Assembly: GCF_017873955.1 (NCBI RefSeq)
Contig: NZ_JAGGKS010000006.1
Coordinates: 1-64,000, forward strand
Source: Sedimentibacter acidaminivorans
GTDB lineage: Bacteria > Bacillota > Clostridia > Tissierellales > Sedimentibacteraceae
Direction: 5' to 3'
Length of the DNA stretch: 64,000 bases
Position numbers and translations under genes: made by a program. The notes under the pieces are model-generated. The model saw only the letters and a list, made by a program, of their open reading frames with translations. It had not been told where the DNA came from and did not search any database. Positions 17,963 to 26,785 of this stretch are shown here, piece by piece; position 1 is the stretch's first letter; each line of letters begins with the position of its first letter.

Positions 17963-18397
17963 TTATTTTTTTCTTTCTACAATTAACCTTACGCCAGTTA
18001 TTTCCTTAACACAAACTATTTCATCCTTTTCAATTACTTCATCATTAAATGACCGTGCTGACCAAATTTGACCTCTTGCTTTAACAGTACCTTCATTGTT
18101 AATATTATTTATAGTTGTTATGACCTTAACACATTCACCTATTATACTGTCTGCATTAGTTCTTATTTTTCCTATTTTTAATTTTTTAACCGCTATAGGT
18201 CTTGTTAATACAAGACATAAAATCGAAACTACCAAAAATACAAATATTTGTACTTCAAGTCTAAATCCTAATCCGCTAGTTATCCACGCTACAATAGCAC
18301 CAATACCAAACCATATAGTAGTTAAACCCATAGTAGTTGCTTCAATTACAATACATACCACTATAACAAATAACCATGCCCATCCAATATAATCCAT
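17963..18397 (-). CDS. NfeD family membrane protein
   Basis: A short (144-residue) NfeD without the N-terminal ClpP-class protease domain. It has three or four transmembrane helices followed by a C-terminal OB-fold domain (IGECVKVITTINNINNEGTVKARGQIWSARS, residues about 82-112). Short NfeD proteins work with the stomatin encoded just downstream. ATG behind GGGAGG. Confidence 0.9.
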   Translation of the reverse strand: MDYIGWAWLFVIVVCIVIEATTMGLTTIWFGIGAIVAWITSGLGFRLEVQIFVFLVVSILCLVLTRPIAVKKLKIGKIRTNADSIIGECVKVITTINNINNEGTVKARGQIWSARSFNDEVIEKDEIVCVKEITGVRLIVERKK

Positions 18398-18471
18398 ACA
18401 AACCTCCCAATGGTTTATTCATTTTAAATTATATACCCAAACCGTTAAAAAATAAACATTTTTTTTATTTA

Positions 18472-20034
18472 TCAATCAAAGATTCCATTTAATATTTGAT
18501 ATGTATTTACATAAGTATTATATATACTCACCGCATAATGAAGATGAGGTCCTGTTGAGAATCCAGTCGAACCAACTTTTCCAACTATACTGCCCTTTTC
18601 TACTACATCTCCTTCTTTGACAGAAATAGAATCTAAATGATAATATGAAGTAAATAATCCCATACCATGATCTATTACTAGCGTATTTCCAGTGGATAGT
18701 AGTCCATTCATTGCAAGTGTAACTTTCCCATTATTAGGGGCTTTTATATCCGTTCCCCTTGGCGCAGCTAAGTCGATTCCCGAATGTCTAGATGACGATA
18801 ATTCATCGTTAACATACCTTATTTCAGCAAAATCTGTTGTCAATTTTCCTTCCACAGGCATAATAAATTGTCCATCCCACAATTTTTTAGATGAAGATTC
18901 AGTTCTTGCAGGCTTAACATATTGTGCAAATTCCTGAATTGCCTTGTAGTCATTATTATTGCTATTCAACTCTTCAGAAACAGTTAAATACTGAACTTTA
19001 AATTCTTTGTTTTTAATATTCAATATTTTTGTATTTGTATACTCTGTTGCTTTTCCTTCATTAAAGATAACATTAACATCGTAATCTCCTAATTTTGTAT
19101 ATAAATCTATTGGTAATATCAACATATATTTATCTTTATATGGAAAAATATCTATTTGAGTTTTCACTATATCTGTCTGTAATTTTACTGTTTCACCTTC
19201 ATTCATATTTTCAACAGATATAATTAAAATATTTCCTGGGTAATTGTCTTTTGTTATGATTTTAAAGTCAGCTGGTATATCTACTTGAGCCATAAAACTT
19301 ACTGTTTGACTCCCATAAGAAGAGTTATCCTTTTGATTCCATCTAAACTCTGATTCAATGAAATACTCTCCATCATATTGAATTGAATTTATAGCATCCA
19401 AAATGCTTTTACTCGTATTTATAACATTACCTTCAGAATACAATCTTGTAATTTGTGTACTAGGATTTATATCAAATTTAATATCAATGTTATCATTTTT
19501 GCTTACAACAATCTTATCACTTGATTCTAGCAGCGTTCCTGTTTTGTTTTTATATTCATCATTTATATTTTTATAGTTCCAGTCATATTGTATGCTTGGT
19601 TTTATTAGCTCTCCTTTATTGTAGATATATATTTTGTTCATCGATTTGGTAATGTAAGCAAATGAAAAATTATCGTCTAAAAGTAAATCTTTAGCTATGC
19701 TATCCTTAACTTTATACAAATAATTATCTTTCGATAAATAAACACTCCTATTTTCTACATCAAAACTCATTGTATAACCATCATTTTTAGAATCCTTGTT
19801 TATGTAGATTTCAAATGAAGGTAATTTTGAAATATCTAAATCTACTTTTTCGTTTTTTTTAACAGCAGAAACAATTAATTTTGCTGTTTCAGCATTATTC
19901 ATTATAGTATTTTTCTCACCAGTCGTTGGATTTACTATTTCTACCTCTGTAATACCAGATGTATTTATCCCACAGCTAACGATAAACAATATTGAAATTA
20001 TTAACAATAATAAATGTCTATTTCTTAAACGCAT
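18472..20034 (-). CDS. M23 family peptidase lipoprotein (peptidoglycan endopeptidase-like)
   Basis: The 520-residue protein begins with a lipoprotein signal (LLLLIISILFIVSC, lipobox FIVSC). A long extracytoplasmic region of unknown fold precedes the C-terminal LytM/M23 domain: HSGIDLAAPRGTDIKAPNNG, VIDHGMGLFTSYYHL and GPHLHYAV supply the zinc ligands H, D, H and the catalytic H. Such proteins cut peptidoglycan cross-bridges or bind it as regulators (SpoIIQ group); here all metal residues appear present. ATG 20034 behind AGGAGG. Confidence 0.9.
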   Translation of the reverse strand: MRLRNRHLLLLIISILFIVSCGINTSGITEVEIVNPTTGEKNTIMNNAETAKLIVSAVKKNEKVDLDISKLPSFEIYINKDSKNDGYTMSFDVENRSVYLSKDNYLYKVKDSIAKDLLLDDNFSFAYITKSMNKIYIYNKGELIKPSIQYDWNYKNINDEYKNKTGTLLESSDKIVVSKNDNIDIKFDINPSTQITRLYSEGNVINTSKSILDAINSIQYDGEYFIESEFRWNQKDNSSYGSQTVSFMAQVDIPADFKIITKDNYPGNILIISVENMNEGETVKLQTDIVKTQIDIFPYKDKYMLILPIDLYTKLGDYDVNVIFNEGKATEYTNTKILNIKNKEFKVQYLTVSEELNSNNNDYKAIQEFAQYVKPARTESSSKKLWDGQFIMPVEGKLTTDFAEIRYVNDELSSSRHSGIDLAAPRGTDIKAPNNGKVTLAMNGLLSTGNTLVIDHGMGLFTSYYHLDSISVKEGDVVEKGSIVGKVGSTGFSTGPHLHYAVSIYNTYVNTYQILNGIFD

Positions 20035-20157
20035 CAAAACCTCCTATTTTTCATAGTTTTTGTTTAAAAATTTGTTTTATACATTATATTTTAATAAATT
20101 CCATATATACTACTTTAATAACTCACATATAATATAATTGATGTTGTAAAACTATTC

Positions 20158-20910
20158 CTACTTCGTTATTATCCCTACTGGGCAATGGTCGCTTCCTAAT
20201 ATTTCAGGACTTATAAACGAATCAATTAATTTATTTTCAAAGCTTTTAGATACTATGAAATAATCAATCCTCCAGCCAGTATTTCTTTCGCGTGCACGTC
20301 CCATATAAGACCACCATGAGTATGCTTCTTCTTTGTCAGGATAAAAATATCTAAATGAATCTGTAAACCCTGATGATAATAACTCTGTCATTTTTTCTCT
20401 TTCTTCATCTGAGAATCCAGCATTTTTTCTATTTGTTTTAGGATTTTTTAAATCAATTTCTTTGTGTGCAACATTCAAATCTCCACACATTACAACAGGT
20501 TTTTTTTCATCTAATCTTTTAAGATAAGTTCTAAAATCATCTTCCCACTTCATCCTATAATCTAATCTTAGTAGCTCTCTTTTTGAATTAGGAGTATATA
20601 CATTCACTAAATAAAAATTATCAAACTCGAGAGTTATAACCCTACCCTCCATGTCATGCTCCTCTATACCCATTCCATATTTTACTGATATAGGTTTAAT
20701 TTTAGTAAATACAGCTGTTCCAGAATATCCTTTTTTTTCTGCATAGTTCCAATAATCATAATATCCATCTAATTCCAAATCTATTTGACCTTCTTGTAAT
20801 TTTGTTTCTTGAAGACAAAATATATCTGCATCAAACTCCTTAAATATATCCAAAAATCCTTTAGTCACACATGCTCTTAATCCATTAACATTCCATGATA
20901 CTATCTTCAT
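20158..20910 (-). CDS. xth: Exodeoxyribonuclease III (AP endonuclease)
   Basis: The 250-residue protein shows the full Xth signature: [13 protein letters not shown] at the start, [21 protein letters not shown], and the C-terminal WRIDYFIVS and SDHCPV motifs that supply the active-site Asp/His. It acts on abasic sites in base excision repair. The ATG at 20910 is preferred over the in-frame GTG at 20916, which abuts the ribosome binding site AAGGAGA. Monocistronic. Confidence 0.95.
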   Translation of the reverse strand: MKIVSWNVNGLRACVTKGFLDIFKEFDADIFCLQETKLQEGQIDLELDGYYDYWNYAEKKGYSGTAVFTKIKPISVKYGMGIEEHDMEGRVITLEFDNFYLVNVYTPNSKRELLRLDYRMKWEDDFRTYLKRLDEKKPVVMCGDLNVAHKEIDLKNPKTNRKNAGFSDEEREKMTELLSSGFTDSFRYFYPDKEEAYSWWSYMGRARERNTGWRIDYFIVSKSFENKLIDSFISPEILGSDHCPVGIITK

Positions 20911-20986
20911 AAACACTCTCCTTCTGTTAAATTAAATAATCTATATTTATTATATACCAGAACAAAATATTTTCAAACATTTACTA

Positions 20987-22066
20987 TTATTGATTACCAA
21001 TCCATTTTTCAATATCACTAATAACTTTTTTGTCGATATTACCTTTTATCATATATTCGCTAGGATTTGACTTTCCTTCACCCTTAATCATTAGATGATT
21101 TAGGTCGGGATATAACCGAAAAGTCCAATTATCAATATTTCCAAATGCACCCTTCCATAAATTATATTCTGTTATTGTAACCTGATAGTCCCTTTCACCT
21201 TGAAGGACAAGTACAGGTTTATTTATTTCTTTGGCTAATTTTATAGGATTATAACTTAATAAATCCTTCCAATACTCTTTATATGCTCCTAAAACTACTG
21301 TCTTTGAATTCAAACTATTTATGCTATGTATTTTTTTTAACTCTAATTCAAGTGCATCAATTTGTAATTGTTCTTCTAGTGATATTACTCCATCGAAATT
21401 TACAAGGTAATCATACTGTTCTTTTATAAGCTCATCTATCCCTCTTACGTTGCCTGCCATTATTATATATCCTACAGAATTAATTGATTTTTCTGCAATC
21501 CTTGGTATTGAATAACCTCCAAGGCTATGCCCTAACAAATATATTTTATCTTTATTAATATAATCAACATTTAACAGCATATCAACTGCATCAACTGCAT
21601 CATATACTACTTCATCATCAAGTGTTAATTTGTAATCTTTAGCTAAGTCATTTCGATAAACCTTAGTTCTCTTATCATATCTATATGTTGCTATTCCTTG
21701 TTCAGCTAAACCCCAAGCTAAATCTCTAAAAGGTTTATTTTCAAAAACAGTTTCATCCATATCATTAGGTCCTGAACCGTGCACTAATACTATACAAGGA
21801 AAATTACTGCCATTTTGAGGTAGTGTAAGTTTTCCTGGTAGTTTTCTGCCACCCGAAATAGCTAAATCCATTTCTATCTCCTTAATTCCATAAGGAAGTT
21901 TAACATCACTTTCTTCTTGATTTTCAAGTTTTTCATAAGCAGTATTAAAAATAATATGTTGATTGTTTTCTTTTTTATTTTCTGAATTATCTATTTTTTC
22001 ATTACAGCCTGTTACAGCTCCTGTAAATAAAACCATTGTCATTAATACAAAAACAACTCTATTCAT
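20987..22066 (-). CDS. Alpha/beta hydrolase lipoprotein (EstD-like esterase)
   Basis: A 359-residue protein with a lipoprotein signal (VVFVLMTMVLFTGAVTGC). The hydrolase domain has the oxyanion-hole VHGSGPNDMDETV, nucleophile elbow GHSLGG, acid-region VLQGERDYQVT and the catalytic His in LYPDLNHLMIK. The GSGPND variant and N-terminal beta segment are typical of EstD-type esterases; substrate unknown. Start at the second ATG (22066), which has GGAGG at good spacing. Confidence 0.85.
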   Translation of the reverse strand: MNRVVFVLMTMVLFTGAVTGCNEKIDNSENKKENNQHIIFNTAYEKLENQEESDVKLPYGIKEIEMDLAISGGRKLPGKLTLPQNGSNFPCIVLVHGSGPNDMDETVFENKPFRDLAWGLAEQGIATYRYDKRTKVYRNDLAKDYKLTLDDEVVYDAVDAVDMLLNVDYINKDKIYLLGHSLGGYSIPRIAEKSINSVGYIIMAGNVRGIDELIKEQYDYLVNFDGVISLEEQLQIDALELELKKIHSINSLNSKTVVLGAYKEYWKDLLSYNPIKLAKEINKPVLVLQGERDYQVTITEYNLWKGAFGNIDNWTFRLYPDLNHLMIKGEGKSNPSEYMIKGNIDKKVISDIEKWIGNQ

Positions 22067-22269
22067 CATATCCTCCAAATTGAAAAATCTACAATATTTT
22101 ATCCATTTTCACAATATATATTTTATATACTTATTCATAAACAAACCTTTAACTTTTATATACCTCATAATTTTTTATTATTTTTAATTGAAACCACTAA
22201 TGCATTATGTTATTATAATATAAATAAATATTAGATTAAAATATAAAAATAATAAAGTGGGGTGGATTT

Positions 22270-23538
22270 TTGCCAGAGCCTGAAAGAAGAGATATTGAAA
22301 TAAAAATAGGTAGGTTAGGAAATTTAGAGATTCTTCTTATTTTACCATCTATAATGCTTATTATGGCATTTTTATTAGATTCTCCAAGTGATGTTTTACA
22401 TGGTTTATATAAAATGATTATATCTCCTGATGTTTTATTGACTGATTATTTGGAAATAGGAGGAATAGGAGCTACTTTTTTTAATGCGTCCATATTAGCT
22501 TTTACAAATATTTTTATTATATATAAGTTAAAATTAAAAGTCAACGGTGCTCTAATAGCGGCTATTTTTACTATAATTGGTTTTTCATTTTTAGGTAAAA
22601 ATATTTTTAATGTTTGGCCTATGTATTTAGGCGGATACTTATATGTAAAATATCAAAAGATTGAATTTAAAAACATATTAGTAATAATTATGTTTTCAAC
22701 AGCACTTGCACCAGTAACAAGTGAATTAGCCTTTGGTTTAAACACATCCTTATGGATAAGCTTACCTGTAGGAATTATTTTTGGTATCTTTTGTGGATTT
22801 ATTATAACACCTTTATCTTCTCACATGAACAGGCTTCATGATGGTTATAATTTATATAACATTGGCTTTACCGCAGGATTGCTAGGAACTTTAATAAACT
22901 CATTGTTAAAAAGCTTTGGTGTTAATATTAAGCAACAACAAATTCTTTCTACCGAATATGATTTAATTTTAAAATTATTCCTTACAGGGTTTTTCATAAT
23001 TATAATAATAGTTGGTTTTATTATTAATCGTAAAAGTTTTAAGGGATATACAAAAATATTAAATTTTTCTGGTAGATTAGTTTCAGATTATACTCAACTT
23101 GTAGGGTATGGTTTAACCTTTGTAAATATGGGGATTATGGGACTTGTATCAATGTTTTACGTAATAGCATTGAATGTAACCTTTAATGGTCCAATTGTTG
23201 GAGCAATTTTTACAATAGTAGGTTTTGCCGCTTTTGGAAAACATCCTAGAAATACAATTCCTATAATGATTGGAGTATTAATATGTGGTTTTGTTACTAT
23301 TTTTGATACACAATCAACTATAGTAATAATGGCAGGTTTATTTGGAACAACACTTGCTCCATTAGCTGGTAAGTATGGTATTTTTGTAGGTTTAATGGCA
23401 GGTTTTATACATTTAACAATGGTAATGAATATAGGTATAATACATGGTGGAATAAATTTATACAACAACGGCTTTTCAGGTGGACTTGTAGCTGCTATAT
23501 TGTTCCCACTTTTAAATAGTATTAAGAAAGGGGATTAA
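22270..23538 (+). CDS. DUF1576 family multi-pass membrane protein
   Basis: The 422-residue protein has about 12 transmembrane helices and an internal repeat: the two halves share FTIIGFSFLGKNIFNVWPM / FTIVGFAAFGKHPRNTIPIM and SHMNRLHDGYNLYNIGFTAGL / GIIHGGINLYNNGFSGGL. I recognise this as DUF1576, a transporter-like family of unknown substrate. The TTG start at 22270 follows GGGGTGG. A small acidic protein gene starts 3 bp later, suggesting joint function. Confidence 0.75.
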   Translation: MPEPERRDIEIKIGRLGNLEILLILPSIMLIMAFLLDSPSDVLHGLYKMIISPDVLLTDYLEIGGIGATFFNASILAFTNIFIIYKLKLKVNGALIAAIFTIIGFSFLGKNIFNVWPMYLGGYLYVKYQKIEFKNILVIIMFSTALAPVTSELAFGLNTSLWISLPVGIIFGIFCGFIITPLSSHMNRLHDGYNLYNIGFTAGLLGTLINSLLKSFGVNIKQQQILSTEYDLILKLFLTGFFIIIIIVGFIINRKSFKGYTKILNFSGRLVSDYTQLVGYGLTFVNMGIMGLVSMFYVIALNVTFNGPIVGAIFTIVGFAAFGKHPRNTIPIMIGVLICGFVTIFDTQSTIVIMAGLFGTTLAPLAGKYGIFVGLMAGFIHLTMVMNIGIIHGGINLYNNGFSGGLVAAILFPLLNSIKKGD

Positions 23539-23541
23539 CTT

Positions 23542-23883
23542 ATGAAATATGAGATACAAAAGATATCTAAAATAGTTGAAGAAATAATTGATTTTTTTTA
23601 CTCGCATTCTACTAAAAAGGTCAACATATCTATAGAAGAAACAGAAACATCTTTTATTATAGAAGTTCAATCTGACCATATAATTTGCAGTAACGATAAT
23701 GCAAAACATTTAAAAGATTTACTTAATGTTCAAAGACAAAGAGAAATGGAAGAATATTATTGGCAACTGGCTGGTAATGACCTGGATGGGGATGAATATA
23801 ATTTAGTTGGTATGATGGTTGATGAATCATATATCGATTATATAGCACCTTCCTTAAAAGTAAAATTAATAAGGTATAAATAA
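23542..23883 (+). CDS. Small acidic protein linked to DUF1576 protein, function unknown
   Basis: A 113-residue soluble protein beginning MKYEIQKISKIVEEIIDFFYSHS. It has an alpha-beta start (ISIEETETSFIIEVQSDHI) like the first elements of a GHKL/anti-sigma ATPase domain, but no nucleotide-binding N or G boxes. I do not recognise a family. It lies 3 bp after the DUF1576 gene with ATG behind AAAGGGG, and the terminator follows at once, so the two form a closed unit. Confidence 0.65.
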   Translation: MKYEIQKISKIVEEIIDFFYSHSTKKVNISIEETETSFIIEVQSDHIICSNDNAKHLKDLLNVQRQREMEEYYWQLAGNDLDGDEYNLVGMMVDESYIDYIAPSLKVKLIRYK

Positions 23884-23915
23884 AATCGTGTATTATTTCA
23901 CACGATTTTTATTTT
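23882..23915 (+). terminator. Terminator after the DUF1576 unit
   Basis: Ten-base-pair stem AAAATCGTGT / ACACGATTTT followed by TTATTTTAT; converging racemase gene lies beyond. Confidence 0.85.
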
Positions 23916-23933
23916 ATCATTTATTATTAAATC

Positions 23934-25022
23934 TTATTTAATTAACTTTTTATATACATATTTAGATAAAGATGCGAAGAGCATAGCTTGATACAATACA
24001 TTAAATTCTATTATATCACCAAGTTTATATTGATTTACACAATCTTCAATATCTAATATAGTATGGTCACTACTTGCTCCTACAACCTTTATATTTTTAT
24101 CTTTAGGAATTAGCTTAAAACAATCTCCTACATCTTGATTTCCAAGGGCAACTATTGCTCTCTTTCTTATTCCCCTATCCTCGTACTGAGCATGTTCACC
24201 AAAAGCATTTACCATCAACTCACCTATTGGATGTGTTGGTTTTTCATTCTGCTCAACTATTTGAGCTTTTAAAACAAATATATCTGGATTGAGGCCTTCT
24301 ATATTACAATTCCAATACAAAGGTAAATCCTGCGTGTTATTAATTGATTCTCCAAGTCGTAAATGATTTATTTTATTTGGAACTCCACCCGTTACCAAGA
24401 GTGGTAATGTCGTAGTACCTCCTCCAGAAACAATATTAAGTTTCCTATCAATTTTTTCTTCAATCTTTTCTGCGGCAAAGGCTAATTCACTTAAGTTTTT
24501 TGTAGTTGGAGCAACCGAACCATAACAACTTAGATTTGAACCTACCCCGTATAGCTCAATGTTATCTAATTTATTTTCAACATATAATGCTAAATCTAAA
24601 AGTTCCTCTTTTGTAAAAACACCTTCCCTTAAATCACCTAAGTCATACATTAATATTATCTTATATACCTTATTTTGTTTTTTTGCTTCAGCATTTAGTA
24701 AAATTAATGTCCCCTTTTCTGAAATAAGACTAATGTCACTATACTTTATTACATCCTCTATTTCACTTTCCATAGGTATTCTTACAAGAAGTAAGGGAAT
24801 ATCAATACCCATTTCTTTTAAATCTTTAAGCTGTTCTATTCTTGAGCTGCCTATTTGAGTACATCCACCTTTTATCATTTCTTTTGCACCATCTGGTATG
24901 CCCCCAAAACCCTTTATTATGCCTGCTACATTAATACCATTTTTATTACATAAATCTGTAACTACTTTAGTGTTGTCGTATAGTATGTTTAAATTCATTT
25001 CAAGCATTGGATATCTTTCCAT
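23934..25022 (-). CDS. Alanine/ornithine racemase family PLP-dependent enzyme
   Basis: The 362-residue protein has the N-terminal PLP-binding barrel of alanine racemase-like enzymes: the lysine is in NVAGIIKGFGG, followed by GSSRIEQLKDLKEMGID and the glycine-rich IVSGGGTTTLP phosphate-binding loop. It matches the Orr (ornithine racemase) group better than Alr, as it ends after a short C-terminal domain (GASSDHTILDIEDC). Ornithine racemase serves ornithine fermentation in some clostridia; no other ornithine gene is near. Start ATG behind AGGAGG. tadA lies just upstream. Confidence 0.75.
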   Translation of the reverse strand: MERYPMLEMNLNILYDNTKVVTDLCNKNGINVAGIIKGFGGIPDGAKEMIKGGCTQIGSSRIEQLKDLKEMGIDIPLLLVRIPMESEIEDVIKYSDISLISEKGTLILLNAEAKKQNKVYKIILMYDLGDLREGVFTKEELLDLALYVENKLDNIELYGVGSNLSCYGSVAPTTKNLSELAFAAEKIEEKIDRKLNIVSGGGTTTLPLLVTGGVPNKINHLRLGESINNTQDLPLYWNCNIEGLNPDIFVLKAQIVEQNEKPTHPIGELMVNAFGEHAQYEDRGIRKRAIVALGNQDVGDCFKLIPKDKNIKVVGASSDHTILDIEDCVNQYKLGDIIEFNVLYQAMLFASLSKYVYKKLIK

Positions 25023-25031
25023 AAAAACCTC

Positions 25032-25499
25032 CTACCTATATTTAATGTTTTTATTTTTTCTTAACTCAGAAAAAAATCTTTTTAACATATTTGAACATTC
25101 ATCTCCTAAAATTCCAAATTCTACAGTTATTTGATGATTCAAATTTTGCATTTGAACTATATTTAATATTGACCCACATGCTCCTGTTTTATGATCCCTT
25201 GTCCCTATAACCAATCTTTCTACACGTGCATTGACTAATGCTCCTGCACACATAGCACATGGTTCTAGCGTAACATACATAGTGCATCCTGGCAGCCTCC
25301 ACCCCCCTAAGTTTTTACATGCATCTTTAATAGCTAAAATTTCAGCATGAAGTGTGGCATCTTTTAAAGTTTCCTTTAGATTATAACCTCTTCCTACTAT
25401 TTCTTCATTTTTTACTATAACCGCACCAATAGGTATTTCCTTTAATTCATATGCTTTTAACGCTTCACATATAGCTTCTTTCATAAAATAGTTGTCCAT
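25032..25499 (-). CDS. tadA: tRNA-specific adenosine deaminase
   Basis: The 155-residue protein has the cytidine deaminase fold with zinc ligands H51 (LHAEILA, catalytic E53), C81 and C84 (PCAMCAGA). TadA converts the wobble adenosine of tRNA-Arg(ACG) to inosine. Length is normal. Start ATG behind GAGG. It ends 9 bp before the racemase gene and could be co-transcribed with it. Confidence 0.95.
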   Translation of the reverse strand: MDNYFMKEAICEALKAYELKEIPIGAVIVKNEEIVGRGYNLKETLKDATLHAEILAIKDACKNLGGWRLPGCTMYVTLEPCAMCAGALVNARVERLVIGTRDHKTGACGSILNIVQMQNLNHQITVEFGILGDECSNMLKRFFSELRKNKNIKYR

Positions 25500-25668
25500 A
25501 ATTTTCCTCGAAAGTTTTGTTACATTAATTATAATTCAAATTGAATACATACGTCAATATACAATAATTTATTATTACTTTTATTACCTATTTACTTTGT
25601 TAAGTTTTAGACCTATAATTAGACTAGGGTAACATTTATATTTCTACCCTTAAGAATGGAGGATTATT

Positions 25669-26754
25669 TTGAAAAATATTACTAGAAAAATTATAACTGT
25701 TGGAATATGTTTTAATATATTATTAAATTTTAATTCTATTGTATTTGCGGATGTATTAGATGCTATTACTGATGATTTTAATATTGAAACCACTGAACAG
25801 GATACTGAAATGATTCAAAACACTGAAACAATAGAATATCACAATATTGAGCAAATAAGTGATGAATTAAAATTAGAAAAAGATATAAATGAAAATTTAT
25901 TTTCAGATATCAATGGGCATTGGGCAGAAAGTAGAATTAAAGAAGCATCAAAAATTGGATTTGTTACTGGATATCAAGATGGAACATTTAAGCCTGACAA
26001 AACCGTAACTCGAGCTGAATTTGCCACTTTATTGAATAATGCTATGAATAATAATGATTCTATCCAAATTTATTTAAAAGACATAAAAAAAAGTGATTGG
26101 TATTATAATCAAATTGAAAAAGCTGTTGCTGTGGGTTATTTCTCTGGATATGAAGACAATACATTCAGGCCAAACAACCCAATTACAAGACAAGAAGTAG
26201 CTAAAGTTATAAGTAATGCTATTACTACAGGCAATATTGATGGAGATGGAGCAACACTTCTAAGCGATTATAACTTAATACAAGATTGGGCTAAAAATAG
26301 TGTAAACATTGCATATAACAAAAGTTATATAATGGGTTATCCTAATAAAACGTACATGCCTTCTAAAGCATTAACTAGAGCAGAAGCAGTTAAAATTATT
26401 TATGAAGTCTTAGATAATGAAAATATTGAACTCGGCTTCAATATAACTAATTATAATGAATCATATTACGGTGCCGTAGTCGTTGGTGATTTAAATATTC
26501 TTGATTCAGTTGGCTCAGGTAATGTTTATATAAATAATGTTACTGTTTTAGGTGATATCAAAATCTTAGCTAAAAATGTTAAGTCTGTAATATTAACTGA
26601 TGTAAAAGTTAGAAATTTAGTAGTTGATGACCCAAATAACTCTGTAAAAATAACATGCAACGATAATATTTACATTGATAATGTTAAATTGTCAGCAGAT
26701 GCTACAGTGGAGAAAATCGGTAACAATATTCAAATAAAAAGTACTATAAGATAA
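25669..26754 (+). CDS. S-layer homology (SLH) domain protein
   Basis: A 361-residue exported protein: signal peptide ending near VFA (residues 1-27), an acidic linker, then three SLH repeats (about 77-130, 137-190, 205-255) with the typical TGYQDGTFKPDKTVTRAEFA, SGYEDNTFRPNNPITRQEVA and MGYPNKTYMPSKALTRAEAV motifs. The last 100 residues form short beta repeats (VVVGDLNILDSV, NVYINNVTVLGD) like a beta-solenoid, also common in clostridial SLH proteins. SLH domains bind pyruvylated wall polymer. TTG start behind GGAGG. Monocistronic with its own terminator. Confidence 0.9.
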   Translation: MKNITRKIITVGICFNILLNFNSIVFADVLDAITDDFNIETTEQDTEMIQNTETIEYHNIEQISDELKLEKDINENLFSDINGHWAESRIKEASKIGFVTGYQDGTFKPDKTVTRAEFATLLNNAMNNNDSIQIYLKDIKKSDWYYNQIEKAVAVGYFSGYEDNTFRPNNPITRQEVAKVISNAITTGNIDGDGATLLSDYNLIQDWAKNSVNIAYNKSYIMGYPNKTYMPSKALTRAEAVKIIYEVLDNENIELGFNITNYNESYYGAVVVGDLNILDSVGSGNVYINNVTVLGDIKILAKNVKSVILTDVKVRNLVVDDPNNSVKITCNDNIYIDNVKLSADATVEKIGNNIQIKSTIR

Positions 26755-26785
26755 TTAAAGGGGATGCTATATGCATCCCTTTAAT
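26755..26785 (+). terminator. Bidirectional terminator between SLH and ABC permease genes
   Basis: Stem TTAAAG-GGATGC / GCATCC-CTTTAA with loop TATAT (26755-26783) lies between the converging genes. Confidence 0.8.
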
